Shown: positions 1-7,168 of the stretch, piece after piece | Numbering within the stretch: position 1 is the first letter of the stretch | How the letters are laid out: each line of letters opens with the position of its first letter | Notes under the pieces: model-generated | Told to the model about the DNA's origin: nothing | What the model saw: only the letters and a program-made list of their open reading frames with translations | The model's database searches: none | Translations under genes and position numbers: made by a program | Assembly: GCA_019418625.1 (NCBI GenBank) | Contig: DYBL01000002.1 | Span: forward strand, 1 to 16,426 | Reading direction: 5' to 3' | DNA: 16,426 nucleotides | Source: Clostridiales bacterium | GTDB taxonomy: Bacteria > Bacillota > Clostridia > Oscillospirales > Oscillospiraceae

Positions 1-1305
1 GTTGTGGCGCAGGGCGTTGGAGAGGAGGTTGTCCAGCACCCGCCGGAATTGCAGCGGGTCCAAGGAGCAGAAAACCGGCTGGTCCGGGATGGCGACGCTG
101 AGGGAGAAGCCGGCAAGATCGATCTCGTCGTACTTTCCCGCCAGGTATTCCCGCAGAAATTCCGCCAGATCTGTCCGCTCCGGGTATAGGACAAAGGCCG
201 GATGCTCCACCTTGCTGTATTCGTGGAAGGCATTCACCAGATCCGTCAGGGTCTCCGCCTTGGCCTGGATGGCCCGCAGATACCGCTCCGTCTGCTCCGG
301 GGGGACCTTCCCGTCACAGATGGCGCCGATGTAGCCGGAGATGACGGTGATAGGGGTCTTGAGATCGTGAGAGATGTCCGCGATGAGCTTCTGACGGCCC
401 TCATCCAGCCGCCGCCGCTCCGCCTCACTTTCTGCCAGGCGCTCGGAAAAGCGGTCGAAGCTCTCCCCGATGCGGCGGATCTCCCAGGTGCCGCCGCAGT
501 CGCCCACCCGGCTCCTCCGGCCCTCTGCCTGGGCAGTCACCGCGTCGTTGAGACGCTGCAGCGGCCGGCCGATCTTGTTTTTCAGCCACCAGATGAAAAG
601 CCCCGCCGCCGCCAGATACAGCGGGATCACCAAAAGCCAGATGCGCCAGGAGGCATTATAGCGCTGGTAGTAGGCATCGGAATCTATGGCGGCGTCCCGC
701 AGCAGCAGAGTATGGATCTGCCCGTCGTCATTTACGAACTGGTAGCGGGAGAGGTAGCTGCCGTCAAAGAGGCGGCCGTCCATCAGCTGAAATTCCCGCC
801 GGGTATAGGACCGCTTCCCGTCTTCAAAGCCGCCGAACACCACCTGATAGTCCTGATCCAGGATCATCACGCCCTCCAGCGCCGTGGTGCCGTCGGCTCG
901 GTACTGATGGCGGATGAACAGGTAGCGGGGCTGGCCGTTTGAAGGCAGCTCATAGGCATCCACCATGGAGCTGGCGCCATACTCCGGGATGCAGGCAAGT
1001 TCTTCCGCCGAGTAGGCAGCATCAAACCCGCCGGCAGAGGCGTATACCCGGGTGCCCGCTGCATCATAGACGGCAAAGGCGCTGCCGGTATGGCCGGTAT
1101 AGCGGGAAAGCTGGTCGTAGCTTCCGGCGGTCAGGGCCGGGTCGGACAGGGCGGCACCCCAGTCTGCCGGCTGATAGAGAGAGCCCAGCCAGATGTTCCA
1201 CAGCACGAACACGCCGCCCCCAATGGCCAGCAGCGTCAGGGTAAAGAGCAGATAGTTTTTGGCGAGGAGAGCGAACAGGCTCCCGCGCAGCGGTTTATTT
1301 TTCAA
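1..1305 (-). CDS. Sensor histidine kinase, 3' end cut by the window edge
   Basis: Membrane sensor kinase that would autophosphorylate on His and pass phosphate to the response regulator encoded just upstream. The 435 visible residues contain a membrane segment at about 16-38, an extracytoplasmic sensor region of about 175 residues, a second membrane segment at about 217-238, a HAMP-like linker, a HisKA H-box ISHDLKTP with phospho-acceptor His313, and the start of the ATPase domain (N-box LDNLLSNALRHN) exactly at the window edge. The remaining G-boxes lie outside. The start is taken as TTG at 1305: an in-frame TGA lies at 1326-1324 and no ATG or GTG occurs before the first membrane segment. 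This start overlaps the regulator gene by 11 bases, which suggests translational coupling. The signal sensed cannot be told from sequence. The family call is firm; the start is likely. Confidence 0.93.
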   Translation of the reverse strand, partial: MKNKPLRGSLFALLAKNYLLFTLTLLAIGGGVFVLWNIWLGSLYQPADWGAALSDPALTAGSYDQLSRYTGHTGSAFAVYDAAGTRVYASAGGFDAAYSAEELACIPEYGASSMVDAYELPSNGQPRYLFIRHQYRADGTTALEGVMILDQDYQVVFGGFEDGKRSYTRREFQLMDGRLFDGSYLSRYQFVNDDGQIHTLLLRDAAIDSDAYYQRYNASWRIWLLVIPLYLAAAGLFIWWLKNKIGRPLQRLNDAVTAQAEGRRSRVGDCGGTWEIRRIGESFDRFSERLAESEAERRRLDEGRQKLIADISHDLKTPITVISGYIGAICDGKVPPEQTERYLRAIQAKAETLTDLVNAFHEYSKVEHPAFVLYPERTDLAEFLREYLAGKYDEIDLAGFSLSVAIPDQPVFCSLDPLQFRRVLDNLLSNALRHN

Positions 1306-1969
1306 TTTTGTAACCCAGTCCTCTCACAGTGATAATGTGGCGGGGATTTTTGGGGTCGTCCTCGATCTTCTCCCGGAGCTTGGAGATGTGCACCATCATG
1401 GTGTTGTCATCCCCTTCAAAATAATTTCCGATGGCGCCCTCATAGAGCTGGATCTTGGTGAAGATCCTGCCGGGGGAGCGCATGAGCATGGCCAGGATCT
1501 TATACTCCATGGGGGTGAGGGGAATGGGCTGCCCGCTTTTGGTCAGCTGGAAGCTGGCCGTGTCCAGCGTCAGCTCCCGTACGGTGAGAACACTGCCGCT
1601 TGTCCGCTCTGCCCGGCGCAGCTGGGCTTTCACCCGGGCCACGATCTCCACCGGGTTGAAGGGCTTTGCGATATAGTCGTCAGCGCCCAGGTTCAGCCCC
1701 AGGATCTTGTCGTTGTCCTGGCTTTTGGCAGAGAGGATCAAGATGGGAATGTCGCTGTATTTGCGCAGGGCCCGGGTCAGCTCGAAACCGTTCATCTCCG
1801 GCATCATGATATCCAAAATGGCCATGCTGGGAGACTGCTCCCTGGCCAAGCGCAGGGCCGAGGCACCGTCTCCGGCCTCCAGGACCTGGAAGCCCTCCCC
1901 CTCCAGATAGAGACGCAGAAGGTCGCGGATATCGGCATCGTCCTCGGCGATCAGGATGGAAGTATCCAT
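1295..1969 (-). CDS. OmpR/PhoB-family response regulator
   Basis: A 224-residue DNA-binding response regulator. The receiver domain (residues 1-118) has the acidic pair D10/D11, phospho-acceptor Asp53 in the context LDIMMPEMNG, Ser80 in the Thr/Ser position and Lys102 in the context AKPF. A winged-helix output domain (about 126-224) ends in the typical VRGLGYKIE. The ATG is preceded by a strong AGGAGG site about 6 bases upstream. The gene leads an operon with the histidine kinase, whose start codon lies inside its last codons. Targets are unknown; the order regulator then kinase is typical of clostridial OmpR-type systems that respond to envelope or antimicrobial stress, but the stimulus here is not inferable. 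Confidence 0.96.
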   Translation of the reverse strand: MDTSILIAEDDADIRDLLRLYLEGEGFQVLEAGDGASALRLAREQSPSMAILDIMMPEMNGFELTRALRKYSDIPILILSAKSQDNDKILGLNLGADDYIAKPFNPVEIVARVKAQLRRAERTSGSVLTVRELTLDTASFQLTKSGQPIPLTPMEYKILAMLMRSPGRIFTKIQLYEGAIGNYFEGDDNTMMVHISKLREKIEDDPKNPRHIITVRGLGYKIEK

Positions 1970-2015
1970 ATGATGTCCTCCTTTTAGGGATGTGTTGTGC
2001 CGGCTTTGTGGGCCT

Positions 2016-2043
2016 ATTATAGCATCTTCTGCTCCGCCGTCAA
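2016..2043 (-). promoter_or_regulatory. Sigma-A type promoter of the two-component operon
   Basis: On the minus strand, -35 TTGACG (2043-2038) and -10 TATAAT (2021-2016) are separated by 16 bases. The predicted transcript starts near 2009, about 40 bases before the response regulator ATG. Seen directly by consensus match; activity is inferred. Confidence 0.75.
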
Positions 2044-2088
2044 ACCCCGGAGAGCGCCTTCGGAAAAACCTTTAGAAAACTTAAGAAA

Positions 2089-2122
2089 CCTGCTTTCCGC
2101 ACTCCCGAGCGCGGAAAGCAGG
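2089..2122 (-). terminator. Perfect 12-bp hairpin, probable back-up terminator
   Basis: Arms CCTGCTTTCCGC (2089-2100) and its exact complement (2111-2122) are separated by 10 bases. On the minus strand the hairpin is followed by a T-rich stretch (TTTCTTAAGTTTTC). It lies about 80 bases past the MarR stop and just upstream of the two-component promoter, so it probably insulates that promoter from read-through. Confidence 0.6.
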
Positions 2123-2129
2123 AGACGCT

Positions 2130-2163
2130 AAAAAAACCGCCTGCGGCAAAAAGCCGCGGGCGG
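2130..2163 (-). terminator. Rho-independent terminator after the MarR gene
   Basis: On the minus strand an 11-bp GC-rich stem (2163-2153 with 2147-2137, one A-C mismatch) with a five-T loop is followed by seven T residues (2136-2130). It lies 37 bases after the MarR stop codon, in the classic position to end the MATE/MarR transcription unit. Confidence 0.88.
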
Positions 2164-2200
2164 AGAACAGCGGAGAAGTAGGCGCGCTGGGAAAGAAGGG

Positions 2201-2662
2201 TCACAGCGTGCGCTTGATCTGCTGCATGTTTTGATGGATCTTGGACATGGTGGACTCTGCTTTGGCCATCTCCTGCGCATCCACGCCGTGCATCATGCGA
2301 TCTACAAAGGCGGCGGCTGCCTGCTCCAGCTGACGGACCACCGTCTCGCCCTGGGCGGAGAGGGTAATGGGGTGTACCCGCCGGTCCTCTTCGGACCGCT
2401 CCACCACGATCAGGCCCCGCTTTTGCAGGGAGGCCAGGGTCTGGCTGACCATTCCCTTGCTCAGAGGAAGGGAGCGGCAAAGATCATTGGCGGCGTTGCA
2501 GTTTTCCGTCAGCGCCAGCAAAAGACCGATCTCTGCCCGGGAAAGCGTACCGCCCACTGCGCGGCGGCAGAAATCCAGATACGTTTTATGTACTGTGCCC
2601 ATCTGGGCGAAAAACTGCGAGAGCTGCCCGATGGCCTGGTTTTGTGAGGACAAATGAATCAC
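2201..2662 (-). CDS. MarR-family transcriptional regulator
   Basis: A winged-helix repressor-type protein of 153 residues, normal for MarR. Residues about 39-85 form the helix-turn-helix (SRAEIGLLLAL, then LSKGMVSQTLASLQKRGL) and residues 88-102 the wing with the family signature SEEDRRVHPITL. I chose GTG at 2662 over the longer frame opening at ATG 2713. The longer frame would place a matching promoter (-35 at 2720, -10 at 2697) and a perfect palindrome inside the coding sequence, and its extra 17 residues do not look like MarR. The ribosome site before this GTG is weak (AGG only). The gene lies directly downstream of a MATE exporter on the same strand, so it probably controls itself and perhaps the exporter. 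The ligand is unknown. Confidence 0.9.
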   Translation of the reverse strand: MIHLSSQNQAIGQLSQFFAQMGTVHKTYLDFCRRAVGGTLSRAEIGLLLALTENCNAANDLCRSLPLSKGMVSQTLASLQKRGLIVVERSEEDRRVHPITLSAQGETVVRQLEQAAAAFVDRMMHGVDAQEMAKAESTMSKIHQNMQQIKRTL

Positions 2663-2669
2663 CGCCTGA

Positions 2670-2687
2670 TTGTTTAAACCTAAACAA
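2670..2687. promoter_or_regulatory. Palindromic operator at the MarR transcription start
   Basis: TTGTTTAAACCTAAACAA has perfect 7-base inverted arms (TTGTTTA and TAAACAA) around AACC. It covers the predicted transcription start of the MarR gene and lies 7 bases upstream of its GTG. Size, symmetry and position match MarR autoregulatory operators; binding is inferred. Confidence 0.7.
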
Positions 2688-2691
2688 AACC

Positions 2692-2720
2692 AGTATATCA
2701 TCTGTCCTGTCATACCGCAA
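2692..2720 (-). promoter_or_regulatory. Promoter of the MarR gene
   Basis: On the minus strand, -35 TTGCGG (2720-2715) and -10 TATACT (2697-2692) have 17-base spacing. It lies in the MATE-MarR gap, so the regulator can be transcribed apart from the exporter. Confidence 0.6.
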
Positions 2721-2752
2721 GCGGGAAATGCCGCCGCCGGAGAAAAGGCGTC

Positions 2753-4111
2753 TTAAGCGGACGGCGCGCGCTGTGCCCGGCGGCGCAGGTACCAGTCATA
2801 GAGCAGGCAGGCGGCCAGGTTCACCAGGGCCGACGCGGGGACTGCCAGGGCGATGGTGAACATGCCGGTGCCGGGAAGCATGCTGAGCAGGTAGGATAGA
2901 GGCACCCGCACCAAAAAGGCGGAGGCCAGGCCCTGGACCATGACAAAGGTTGTGCGCTCGCTGCCGTTGAAATAGCCCAGGAAGCAAAAGACGGACGGTG
3001 TGAGGAGATGCTCAAAGGAGCTGCCCCGGAAATAGGCGGCGGCAGCGGCGATGACGGCCGGGTCGTCCTCAAACAAGGCGGCCAGCAGATGTCCGCCGAA
3101 GAAGGTCAGAAGGAAGATGGCGCATCCGAAGATCTGGGAGATGCCCCAGGCTGCGATCAGCGCCTTCCGGGCACGGTGGGGCTGCCGGGCGCCCATGTTC
3201 TGGGCCACGATGGTGGAGAGGGCGGACATGAAGGCCATGGGGACGATGGACAAGAAGAGAAAGAGCTTTTCTGTGATGCCGATGCCGGCGGAGGCCACCA
3301 GCCCCAGCCGGTTGACGATGCTGGTGATCATGAGGAACGAGATGTTGACCAGAGTATCCTGCAGGGCGATGGGAGCGCCCACTGCCAGGATGCGGCGGAC
3401 CGGTTTTCCGGCGCGGAAGTCCTGGCGGGAAACGGAGAAGGGAAGCGGATGACGGCGCAGGTACAGCACGGAAAAGGCAACGCTGCCCGCCTGGGCCAGG
3501 ATCGTGGCCCAGGCGGCGCCGGCGGCCCCCAGATGGGCGCCCCACACCAGGCACAGGTCCAAAACCACGTTGATACAGCAGGCCAGGAATACAAAGAGCA
3601 AAGGGACCCGGGAGTTGCCAAGACCGCGGAAAATGCCGCTGATCCCGTTGTAGGCGGCCACAAAGACCATGCCGCCGCCGCAGATGCGCAAATAGGCCAC
3701 GGTCTCCTCCACTGCGTCGGCGGGGACGTGCATCCACCGGGTCATGGCCGGCGCCAGCAGCAAAAGCGCGGCGGTCAGGGCGGCGGTGACCGCCAGGAAA
3801 AGACGGATCTGACCGGCCACCACCCGGGCGCCGTCCTGGGGCGTACCCGCGCCTACGGCCTTGCCGATAAGCACGGTCACACCCATGGTCAGTCCGGTGA
3901 TGACGGCGGTAACGGCCACCATCATCTGGCTTCCCACGGCCACCGCCGCCGTGGAGGCTGTGGAAGCAAAACGGCCCACCACCGCCAGGTCCACCGCGCC
4001 GTAGAGCCCCTGCAGTAAAAGCGAGAGCATCAGCGGCAGGGAAAAGCGGATGAGAGGCGGGAGGATGGGACCGGTCAAAAAGGCATTTTCACGGGAATCG
4101 GCTGGGACCAT
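2753..4111 (-). CDS. MATE-family multidrug/cation antiporter
   Basis: An integral membrane exporter of 452 residues, the usual length for MATE proteins with 12 membrane helices. The two homologous halves are visible. The first starts LIRFSLPLMLSLLLQGLYGAVD and contains VGSQMMVAVTAVITGLTMGVTVLIGKAVGAG; the second contains VGAPIALQDTLVNISFLMITSIVNRLG and IVAQNMGARQ. Members expel drugs or metabolites using a sodium or proton gradient; the substrate is not predictable. The frame stays open upstream to 4597, but ATG 4111 has an ideal AGGAGG 7 bases before it and a consensus promoter lies upstream, so the longer version is rejected. The MarR gene follows after 90 bases. The C-terminus is short and basic (YLRRRAQRAPSA). 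Confidence 0.95.
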   Translation of the reverse strand: MVPADSRENAFLTGPILPPLIRFSLPLMLSLLLQGLYGAVDLAVVGRFASTASTAAVAVGSQMMVAVTAVITGLTMGVTVLIGKAVGAGTPQDGARVVAGQIRLFLAVTAALTAALLLLAPAMTRWMHVPADAVEETVAYLRICGGGMVFVAAYNGISGIFRGLGNSRVPLLFVFLACCINVVLDLCLVWGAHLGAAGAAWATILAQAGSVAFSVLYLRRHPLPFSVSRQDFRAGKPVRRILAVGAPIALQDTLVNISFLMITSIVNRLGLVASAGIGITEKLFLFLSIVPMAFMSALSTIVAQNMGARQPHRARKALIAAWGISQIFGCAIFLLTFFGGHLLAALFEDDPAVIAAAAAYFRGSSFEHLLTPSVFCFLGYFNGSERTTFVMVQGLASAFLVRVPLSYLLSMLPGTGMFTIALAVPASALVNLAACLLYDWYLRRRAQRAPSA

Positions 4112-4141
4112 GGAAAAACCTCCTAACAAAAAGAAAACGCC

Positions 4142-4159
4142 AACAAGCATACACTTGTT
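4142..4159. promoter_or_regulatory. Inverted repeat in the MATE leader
   Basis: AACAAG (4142-4147) and CTTGTT (4154-4159) are perfect inverted arms around a six-base spacer. The repeat lies in the roughly 80-base untranslated leader, between the consensus promoter and the ribosome site. It could be a repressor site, for example for the neighbouring MarR protein, or an RNA hairpin. It shares the TTGTT/AACAA ends of the palindrome at 2670-2687, but no more than that. Confidence 0.5.
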
Positions 4160-4199
4160 AGCGATAATGTACCAAACGAAGCACCCCAGGCGCGTTGGC

Positions 4200-4228
4200 A
4201 TTATATCAAAGCCCAGGCGGCATGTCAA
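4200..4228 (-). promoter_or_regulatory. Perfect-consensus promoter of the MATE gene
   Basis: On the minus strand, TTGACA (4228-4223), a 17-base spacer and TATAAT (4205-4200) give a 12/12 match to the sigma-A consensus. Such a strong promoter in front of an efflux gene implies either constitutive output or tight repression. Confidence 0.85.
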
Positions 4229-4378
4229 GCCGCGCCGCCGGATCCAAAAGAGCGCGGCTGCGCAAGAGGAAGAAACCGGCGTGGGAGGGAACTTTTTCTT
4301 TTGCAGTTCGTCCAACCAGGCAGAACGAATTCCTGCTGGCATGATTTCGGAACGATACCAAAAAGAGGAGCGATCAAG

Positions 4379-5005
4379 ATGAACAAGAAGGTTTGGACCC
4401 TGGCCCTGACCGGCATGATGGCCTGGACGATGGCGGTTTCCGCCGGCGCGGAGGATCTGGCGCGGCTCATTCCCGACTCTGTCGGTGCGCAGAGCACGGT
4501 CCAGCTGCTGGTTTCCACCGAGGTGCTGGTGCTTCTTTCCGAGGGCGGGGAGGAGAGCGACCTGCTTACCCGCGGAGCGCTGGTGGCCATGCTCCATGAG
4601 CAGGCGGGCAGCCCTGTGGTCAATTATGCCATGGACTTTACGGATGTGGATGAGGCCGATGCCGATGCGGAGGCTATCCGGTGGGCTGCCAGTGAAAAGA
4701 TCGTCCAGGGCTACGAAGATGACACTTTCGGCGGCGGCGAGGCGGTCAGCCGCCAGCAGCTGGCGGTGATTTTGTACCGCTATGCCCAGAACGAGGGCAA
4801 GGGCTTCACCGGGGCCTGGGCGTTCCCCCTGCGTTTTTCCGACGCGGAAGCGGTAAGCGGCTATGCCTATGAGGCCATGTGCTGGATGACCATGAACGGC
4901 ATTTTGGAAGCGGATGACGACAATGCCATTGACCCTCAGGGGCAGGTCACCTGCCAGGAGGGAGAACAGATCATGGAGCAGTTCCTCCAGTGCCTGAGTG
5001 AATGA
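4379..5005 (+). CDS. Small secreted S-layer-homology (SLH) domain protein
   Basis: A 208-residue exported protein that probably attaches to secondary cell-wall polymer through SLH motifs. Residues 1-24 form a signal peptide (MNKK, hydrophobic core, AGA-like cleavage site). SLH-like motifs are recognisable at about 60-85 (degenerate), 86-138 (FTDVDEADADAEAIRWAASEKIVQGYEDDTF-type, ending SRQQLAVILYRYAQ) and 151-206 (RFSDAEAVSGYAYEAMCWMTMNGIL). The ATG at 4379 has a GAGGAG about 9 bases upstream; the frame extends further 5' without a start as good. No catalytic domain is visible, so it is SLH motifs only. It is acidic and transcribed divergently from the MATE gene; no clear promoter was found in the 4229-4378 gap. 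The role is unknown. Confidence 0.88.
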   Translation: MNKKVWTLALTGMMAWTMAVSAGAEDLARLIPDSVGAQSTVQLLVSTEVLVLLSEGGEESDLLTRGALVAMLHEQAGSPVVNYAMDFTDVDEADADAEAIRWAASEKIVQGYEDDTFGGGEAVSRQQLAVILYRYAQNEGKGFTGAWAFPLRFSDAEAVSGYAYEAMCWMTMNGILEADDDNAIDPQGQVTCQEGEQIMEQFLQCLSE

Positions 5006-5040
5006 CAGGAGGGGAGTTTTCCCCGATGAAGCGGGCTGAA

Positions 5041-5078
5041 AAGAGGACCTGCGGCAATTTGCCGCAGGTCCTCTTTTT
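5041..5078. terminator. Bidirectional terminator between convergent genes
   Basis: A perfect inverted repeat of 17 bases per arm (5041-5057 and 5059-5075) ends in T residues on the plus strand (5074-5078) and TTTTC on the minus strand. It lies 35 bases after the SLH stop and 29 bases after the rubrerythrin-fusion stop on the opposite strand, so it can serve both genes. Confidence 0.9.
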
Positions 5079-5107
5079 GACCCATCGGAGACGATGAGGA
5101 GGCTTCA

Positions 5108-7168
5108 TCAATAATCTTCGGAGTAGATCTCAAAGAAGCTCTTGGAGTACCGGCAGACAGGGCACACGTCCGGGGCGGCAGTGCCTACCACGATGTGGCC
5201 GCAGTTGCGGCACTCCCACATCTTGACCGTGCTCTTTTCAAACACCTGGGCGGTCTCCACATTGCGCAGCAGAGCGCGATAGCGCTCCTCGTGGCGCTTT
5301 TCGATGGCGGCCACCAGACGGAACTTGGCGGCCAGCTCCGGGAAGCCCTCCTCCTCGGCGGTCTTGGCAAAGCCGTCGTACATATCCGTCCACTCGTAGT
5401 TTTCGCCCTCGGCGGCGTGGAGCAGGTTTTCCGCTGTATCGCCCAGGCCGTGGAGCTCCTCGAACCACAGCTTCGCGTGGGCCTTTTCGTTTTCAGCCGT
5501 CTTCAAAAACAGCGCCGCGATCTGCTCATAGCCCTCCTGCTGGGCCACGGAGGAGAAATAGGTGTACTTGTTCCGGGCCTGGGACTCGCCGGCAAAGGCG
5601 GCCTCCAGGTTTTTCTCCGTCTGGGTGCCGGCGTACTTGCTGGTGCCCTTGGCAGGCGCTTCTTCGATCTTCTCAAAGGCGGAGGCGGGCTGCTTGCACA
5701 GGGGGCAGATGAAGTCCTCGGGCAGGGTCTCGCCCTCGTAGATATAACCGCAGACTTTGCATTTCCATTTGCTCATGGCAGGTTCATCCTTTCTGGTCAA
5801 AATATCGCTTCGATCCTGATAAGCGGTATGCAGCATGGCTTCCGCCAGCTGGCTGAGGGGCTGGCCGTAAAAGGCGGCGTAAACCTCCTGAATCTCGGGG
5901 TTTTTGTGACTGGTGCGCAGGGCCATGGCTCCGTCCCGCCGGTACAGGGCCTCGATGCGGCTTTTGCGGATCTCGTCGGCGTTTTTCGCCAGATCCTTGG
6001 GCTGTCCGCCGCCGCCGATGCAGCCGCCCGGGCAGGCCATCACCTCAACGAAGTGGTACTGTTTTCCGCTCTCCTTCATGCGGGAGAGGAAATTCCGGGC
6101 GTTGGCGGTGCCGTAGATGACGGCGACCTGGAGCGTCAGGTCGCCGATGGCCACCTGGGCCTCCCGGACCCCTTCATAGCCCCGGACTGCCTGAAGCGAG
6201 AGCAGGGATTCCGGCGCCTCCTGCCCGGTGAGGTATTCGTAGGCTGTGCGCAAAGCGGCTTCCATCACGCCGCCGGTGTTGCCGAAAATGACGCCGGCAC
6301 CGGAGGCCTTGCCCATGAGGGAGTCGTAGGCGGAATCTTCCAGTGTGGACCAGTCGATGCCCTCCGCCTTGGCCCAGCGGGCCAGCTCCCGGGTGGTGAT
6401 GACCTGGTCGGTGTCCCGCATGCCCTCGATGCCGTGGTAATCGGCAGCGGCATGCATTTCCTCCCGCCGGATCTCAAATTTTTTGGCGGTGCAGGGCGTC
6501 AGGGCCACGTGGACGATCCTGCGGGGGTCCAGCCCCAGCTTTTTGGCAAAGTAGGTCTTCACCGTGGGACCCTGCATGCCGATGGGGCTTTTGGCGGTGG
6601 ACAGGTGGGGCAGCAGCTCCGGCGCGTAGATCTCCGCAAAGTGCACCCAGCCGGGGCAGCAGCTGGTGAACTGGGGAAGGGGACGGTCCTTCTCCGTGAT
6701 CCGGCGGATCAGCTCGCTGGCCTCCTCCACAATGGTCAGATCCGCGGCAAAGTTGGTGTCCAGCACGTAGTCGGCGCCCAGGGCCCGGAGCAGGGCCACC
6801 ATTTTTCCCTCCACAAAGGCACCGGGCTCCATCCCAAAGGCCTCTCCCAGGGCGGCGCGGACCGCAGGAGAGGTGCTGACCACCACGATTTTTTCGGGGT
6901 CGGTCATGGCCTGGCGCACCTGGGGGCATTCGTCCCGCTCTACGATGCTGTCCACCGGGCAGACGTTGGCGCACTGTCCGCAATAGATGCAAACAGCGTT
7001 TCCGCCGGTCTGCTGCAGGGTGTAAGTGCCGTGCACGCCCATCAAATTGGCGCAGGCGTCCTTGCACATTCCGCAGCGGATGCATTTCTCCTCCAGACGC
7101 ATGATACTGGGGTTGTCCTCCTCGATGGGGACGCGGACGGATAAGGGCAGATGATTCAGATTCCTCAC
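5108..7168 (-). CDS. [FeFe]-hydrogenase-type module fused to rubredoxin-rubrerythrin-rubredoxin
   Basis: One uninterrupted 686-residue frame. Residues 29-70 carry two [4Fe-4S] ferredoxin motifs (CIRCGMCKDAC, CIYCGQCANVC). Residues 91-400 are the H-cluster domain with L1 TSCC (168-171), L2 TPCTAKKFE (Cys226) and L3 MACPGGC (Cys379, Cys383). Residues 400-452 are the hydrogenase small-subunit-like tail. After a linker of about 14 residues come a rubredoxin (Cys470, 473, 488, 491), a four-helix rubrerythrin diiron domain (E522, E528, ENEKAH with E561/H564, E592, E623/H626) and a C-terminal rubredoxin (Cys653, 656, 669, 672). Rubrerythrins reduce hydrogen peroxide to water; the H-cluster module could oxidise or evolve H2 or act as an electron relay (inferred). 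I chose GTG 7168, which overlaps the PerR stop by 4 bases, rather than GTG 7207; conserved sequence VRVPIEEDNPSI precedes the first cluster. L2 has Thr224 where hydrogenases usually have Met. Cytoplasmic; no signal peptide. Confidence 0.9.
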   Translation of the reverse strand: MRNLNHLPLSVRVPIEEDNPSIMRLEEKCIRCGMCKDACANLMGVHGTYTLQQTGGNAVCIYCGQCANVCPVDSIVERDECPQVRQAMTDPEKIVVVSTSPAVRAALGEAFGMEPGAFVEGKMVALLRALGADYVLDTNFAADLTIVEEASELIRRITEKDRPLPQFTSCCPGWVHFAEIYAPELLPHLSTAKSPIGMQGPTVKTYFAKKLGLDPRRIVHVALTPCTAKKFEIRREEMHAAADYHGIEGMRDTDQVITTRELARWAKAEGIDWSTLEDSAYDSLMGKASGAGVIFGNTGGVMEAALRTAYEYLTGQEAPESLLSLQAVRGYEGVREAQVAIGDLTLQVAVIYGTANARNFLSRMKESGKQYHFVEVMACPGGCIGGGGQPKDLAKNADEIRKSRIEALYRRDGAMALRTSHKNPEIQEVYAAFYGQPLSQLAEAMLHTAYQDRSDILTRKDEPAMSKWKCKVCGYIYEGETLPEDFICPLCKQPASAFEKIEEAPAKGTSKYAGTQTEKNLEAAFAGESQARNKYTYFSSVAQQEGYEQIAALFLKTAENEKAHAKLWFEELHGLGDTAENLLHAAEGENYEWTDMYDGFAKTAEEEGFPELAAKFRLVAAIEKRHEERYRALLRNVETAQVFEKSTVKMWECRNCGHIVVGTAAPDVCPVCRYSKSFFEIYSEDY
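5774..5792 (-). promoter_or_regulatory. Internal ribosome-site-like sequence and ATG inside the hydrogenase-rubrerythrin fusion
   Basis: On the minus strand AAAGGA (5792-5787) lies 10 bases before ATG 5776-5774, which is Met465 and begins MSKWKCKVCGYIYEG, exactly where a free rubredoxin-rubrerythrin protein would begin. It may be the relic of a once separate gene or may still give a separate 222-residue rubrerythrin. Confidence 0.5.

Noticed and set aside
202..942. A 246-codon plus-strand frame at the left end
   Set aside because: Antisense to the histidine kinase, which has clear H-box and N-box motifs in the other strand.
2663..2713. Longer MarR start at ATG 2713
   Set aside because: It would place the -10 box and operator palindrome inside coding sequence, and its peptide does not resemble a MarR N-terminus.
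3008..4018. A 336-codon plus-strand frame
   Set aside because: Antisense to the MATE gene, dominated by Gly, His, Asp and Gln, no recognisable motif and no ribosome site.
4112..4597. N-terminal extension of the MATE frame upstream to 4597
   Set aside because: It would cross a perfect promoter and the divergent SLH gene; ATG 4111 has an ideal ribosome site.
5195..7144. A 649-codon open frame on the plus strand
   Set aside because: It is antisense to the hydrogenase-rubrerythrin gene; its protein is rich in Gly, His, Ala and Val without any domain, which is typical of GC-rich antisense frames.
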